NCBI GenBank assembly: GCA_013043995.1
Contig: JABEVL010000314.1
Coordinates: 1 to 6,251, forward strand
DNA: 6,251 bases
Direction of reading: 5' to 3'
Origin: Spirochaetales bacterium
Lineage (GTDB): Bacteria > Spirochaetota > Spirochaetia > JABEVK01
Shown: positions 5,956 through 6,251 of the stretch, piece after piece
Position numbering within the stretch: position 1 is the first letter of the stretch
How the letters are laid out: every line of letters begins with the position of its first letter
Made by a program: the position numbers and the translations under genes
Notes under the pieces: model-generated
Told to the model about the DNA's origin: nothing
The model's database searches: none
The model's input: the letters and a program-made list of their open reading frames with translations, nothing else

Positions 5956-6251
5956 ATGGCCCGATCTTGGTACGTTCTCCAAACTTACTCACAGTTTGAA
6001 AACCGTGTCGAACGTAGCATTCGGCAGTTGTTGGACAATCCTGTTTTATCCTCTTGTGTTTTTGACATCAAAGTTCCAACGGAACGCGTTGCCGAGGTCA
6101 AAAACGGTAAGCGGGTCGAAAAAGAAGTCAAAATTTGGCCGGGTTACATCCTTCTGGAGATGGACCTGCCGACGCAGGGTTGGAAAGAAATCGTTGGGCC
6201 GATCAAGCGCATCCAGGGTGTTTCAGGTTTTGTGGGTGCCGTGGGCAACAC
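5956..6251 (+). CDS. nusG: Transcription termination/antitermination factor NusG, 3' part outside window
   Basis: The first 98 codons encode most of the NGN domain, which binds the RNA polymerase clamp and affects pausing and Rho termination. Seen motifs are WYVLQTYSQFENRVE (residues 5-19), VPTERVAEVKNGKR (40-53), WPGYILLEMDLP (61-72) and IQGVSGFVG (86-94). The PGY motif and the GVxGFVG ending are family hallmarks. The QTYSQFEN opening and DLPTQGWKE stretch look like spirochaete NusG proteins from memory, but this is not decisive. The C-terminal KOW domain lies beyond the window. Its ribosome binding site is AAGGTGG (5942-5948), 7 nt before the ATG and overlapping the secE stop, which suggests coupled translation. 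Confidence 0.95.
   Translation, partial: MARSWYVLQTYSQFENRVERSIRQLLDNPVLSSCVFDIKVPTERVAEVKNGKRVEKEVKIWPGYILLEMDLPTQGWKEIVGPIKRIQGVSGFVGAVGN

Overview
The window looks like ordinary chromosome of a diderm (Gram-negative-type) bacterium. The outer-membrane-type protein at 818..3598 points to a diderm. The pyruvate kinase (NTAH motif, the TKIVATISD opening, SGETAYGKYP) resembles, from memory, the spirochaete/Bacteroidetes branch more than the proteobacterial one. NusG also reads as spirochaete-like. I lean to Spirochaetota with moderate to low confidence; no species can be named.

Left part (1..789): the last 47 codons of metH (cobalamin-dependent methionine synthase, + strand) meet a DUF1697-family gene on the - strand. 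A short intergenic gap between them holds a near-symmetrical hairpin that could end transcription from both sides. Middle (818..3598, - strand): a large secreted protein has a zinc-metallopeptidase domain of the MA type, a TolB/PD40-like propeller region and a probable C-terminal beta-barrel. It lies 28 bp upstream of the DUF1697 gene and probably shares its transcript. Next (3796..5223, - strand): pyk, pyruvate kinase, closed by a textbook intrinsic terminator, so the peptidase gene probably has its own promoter somewhere in 3599..3738.

Right part (about 5309..6251, + strand): a divergent stable-RNA and translation/secretion operon in the widely conserved order tRNA-Thr(GGT), rpmG (L33), tRNA-Trp(CCA), secE, nusG. 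nusG is cut by the window edge. A good sigma70-like promoter sits in the 161-bp divergent gap between pyk and tRNA-Thr.

The genes are mostly housekeeping: methionine synthesis, the last step of glycolysis, translation, Sec secretion and transcription elongation. The only accessory-like gene is the metallopeptidase/propeller/barrel protein. I found no CRISPR array, mobile element, phage gene or evident defence system, and I do not claim an undescribed system. The points most worth a second look are the peptidase-propeller-barrel architecture, the 8-base homopolymer tracts in that gene, the half-lost zinc ribbon in L33, and the small regulatory structures around pyk and tRNA-Trp.
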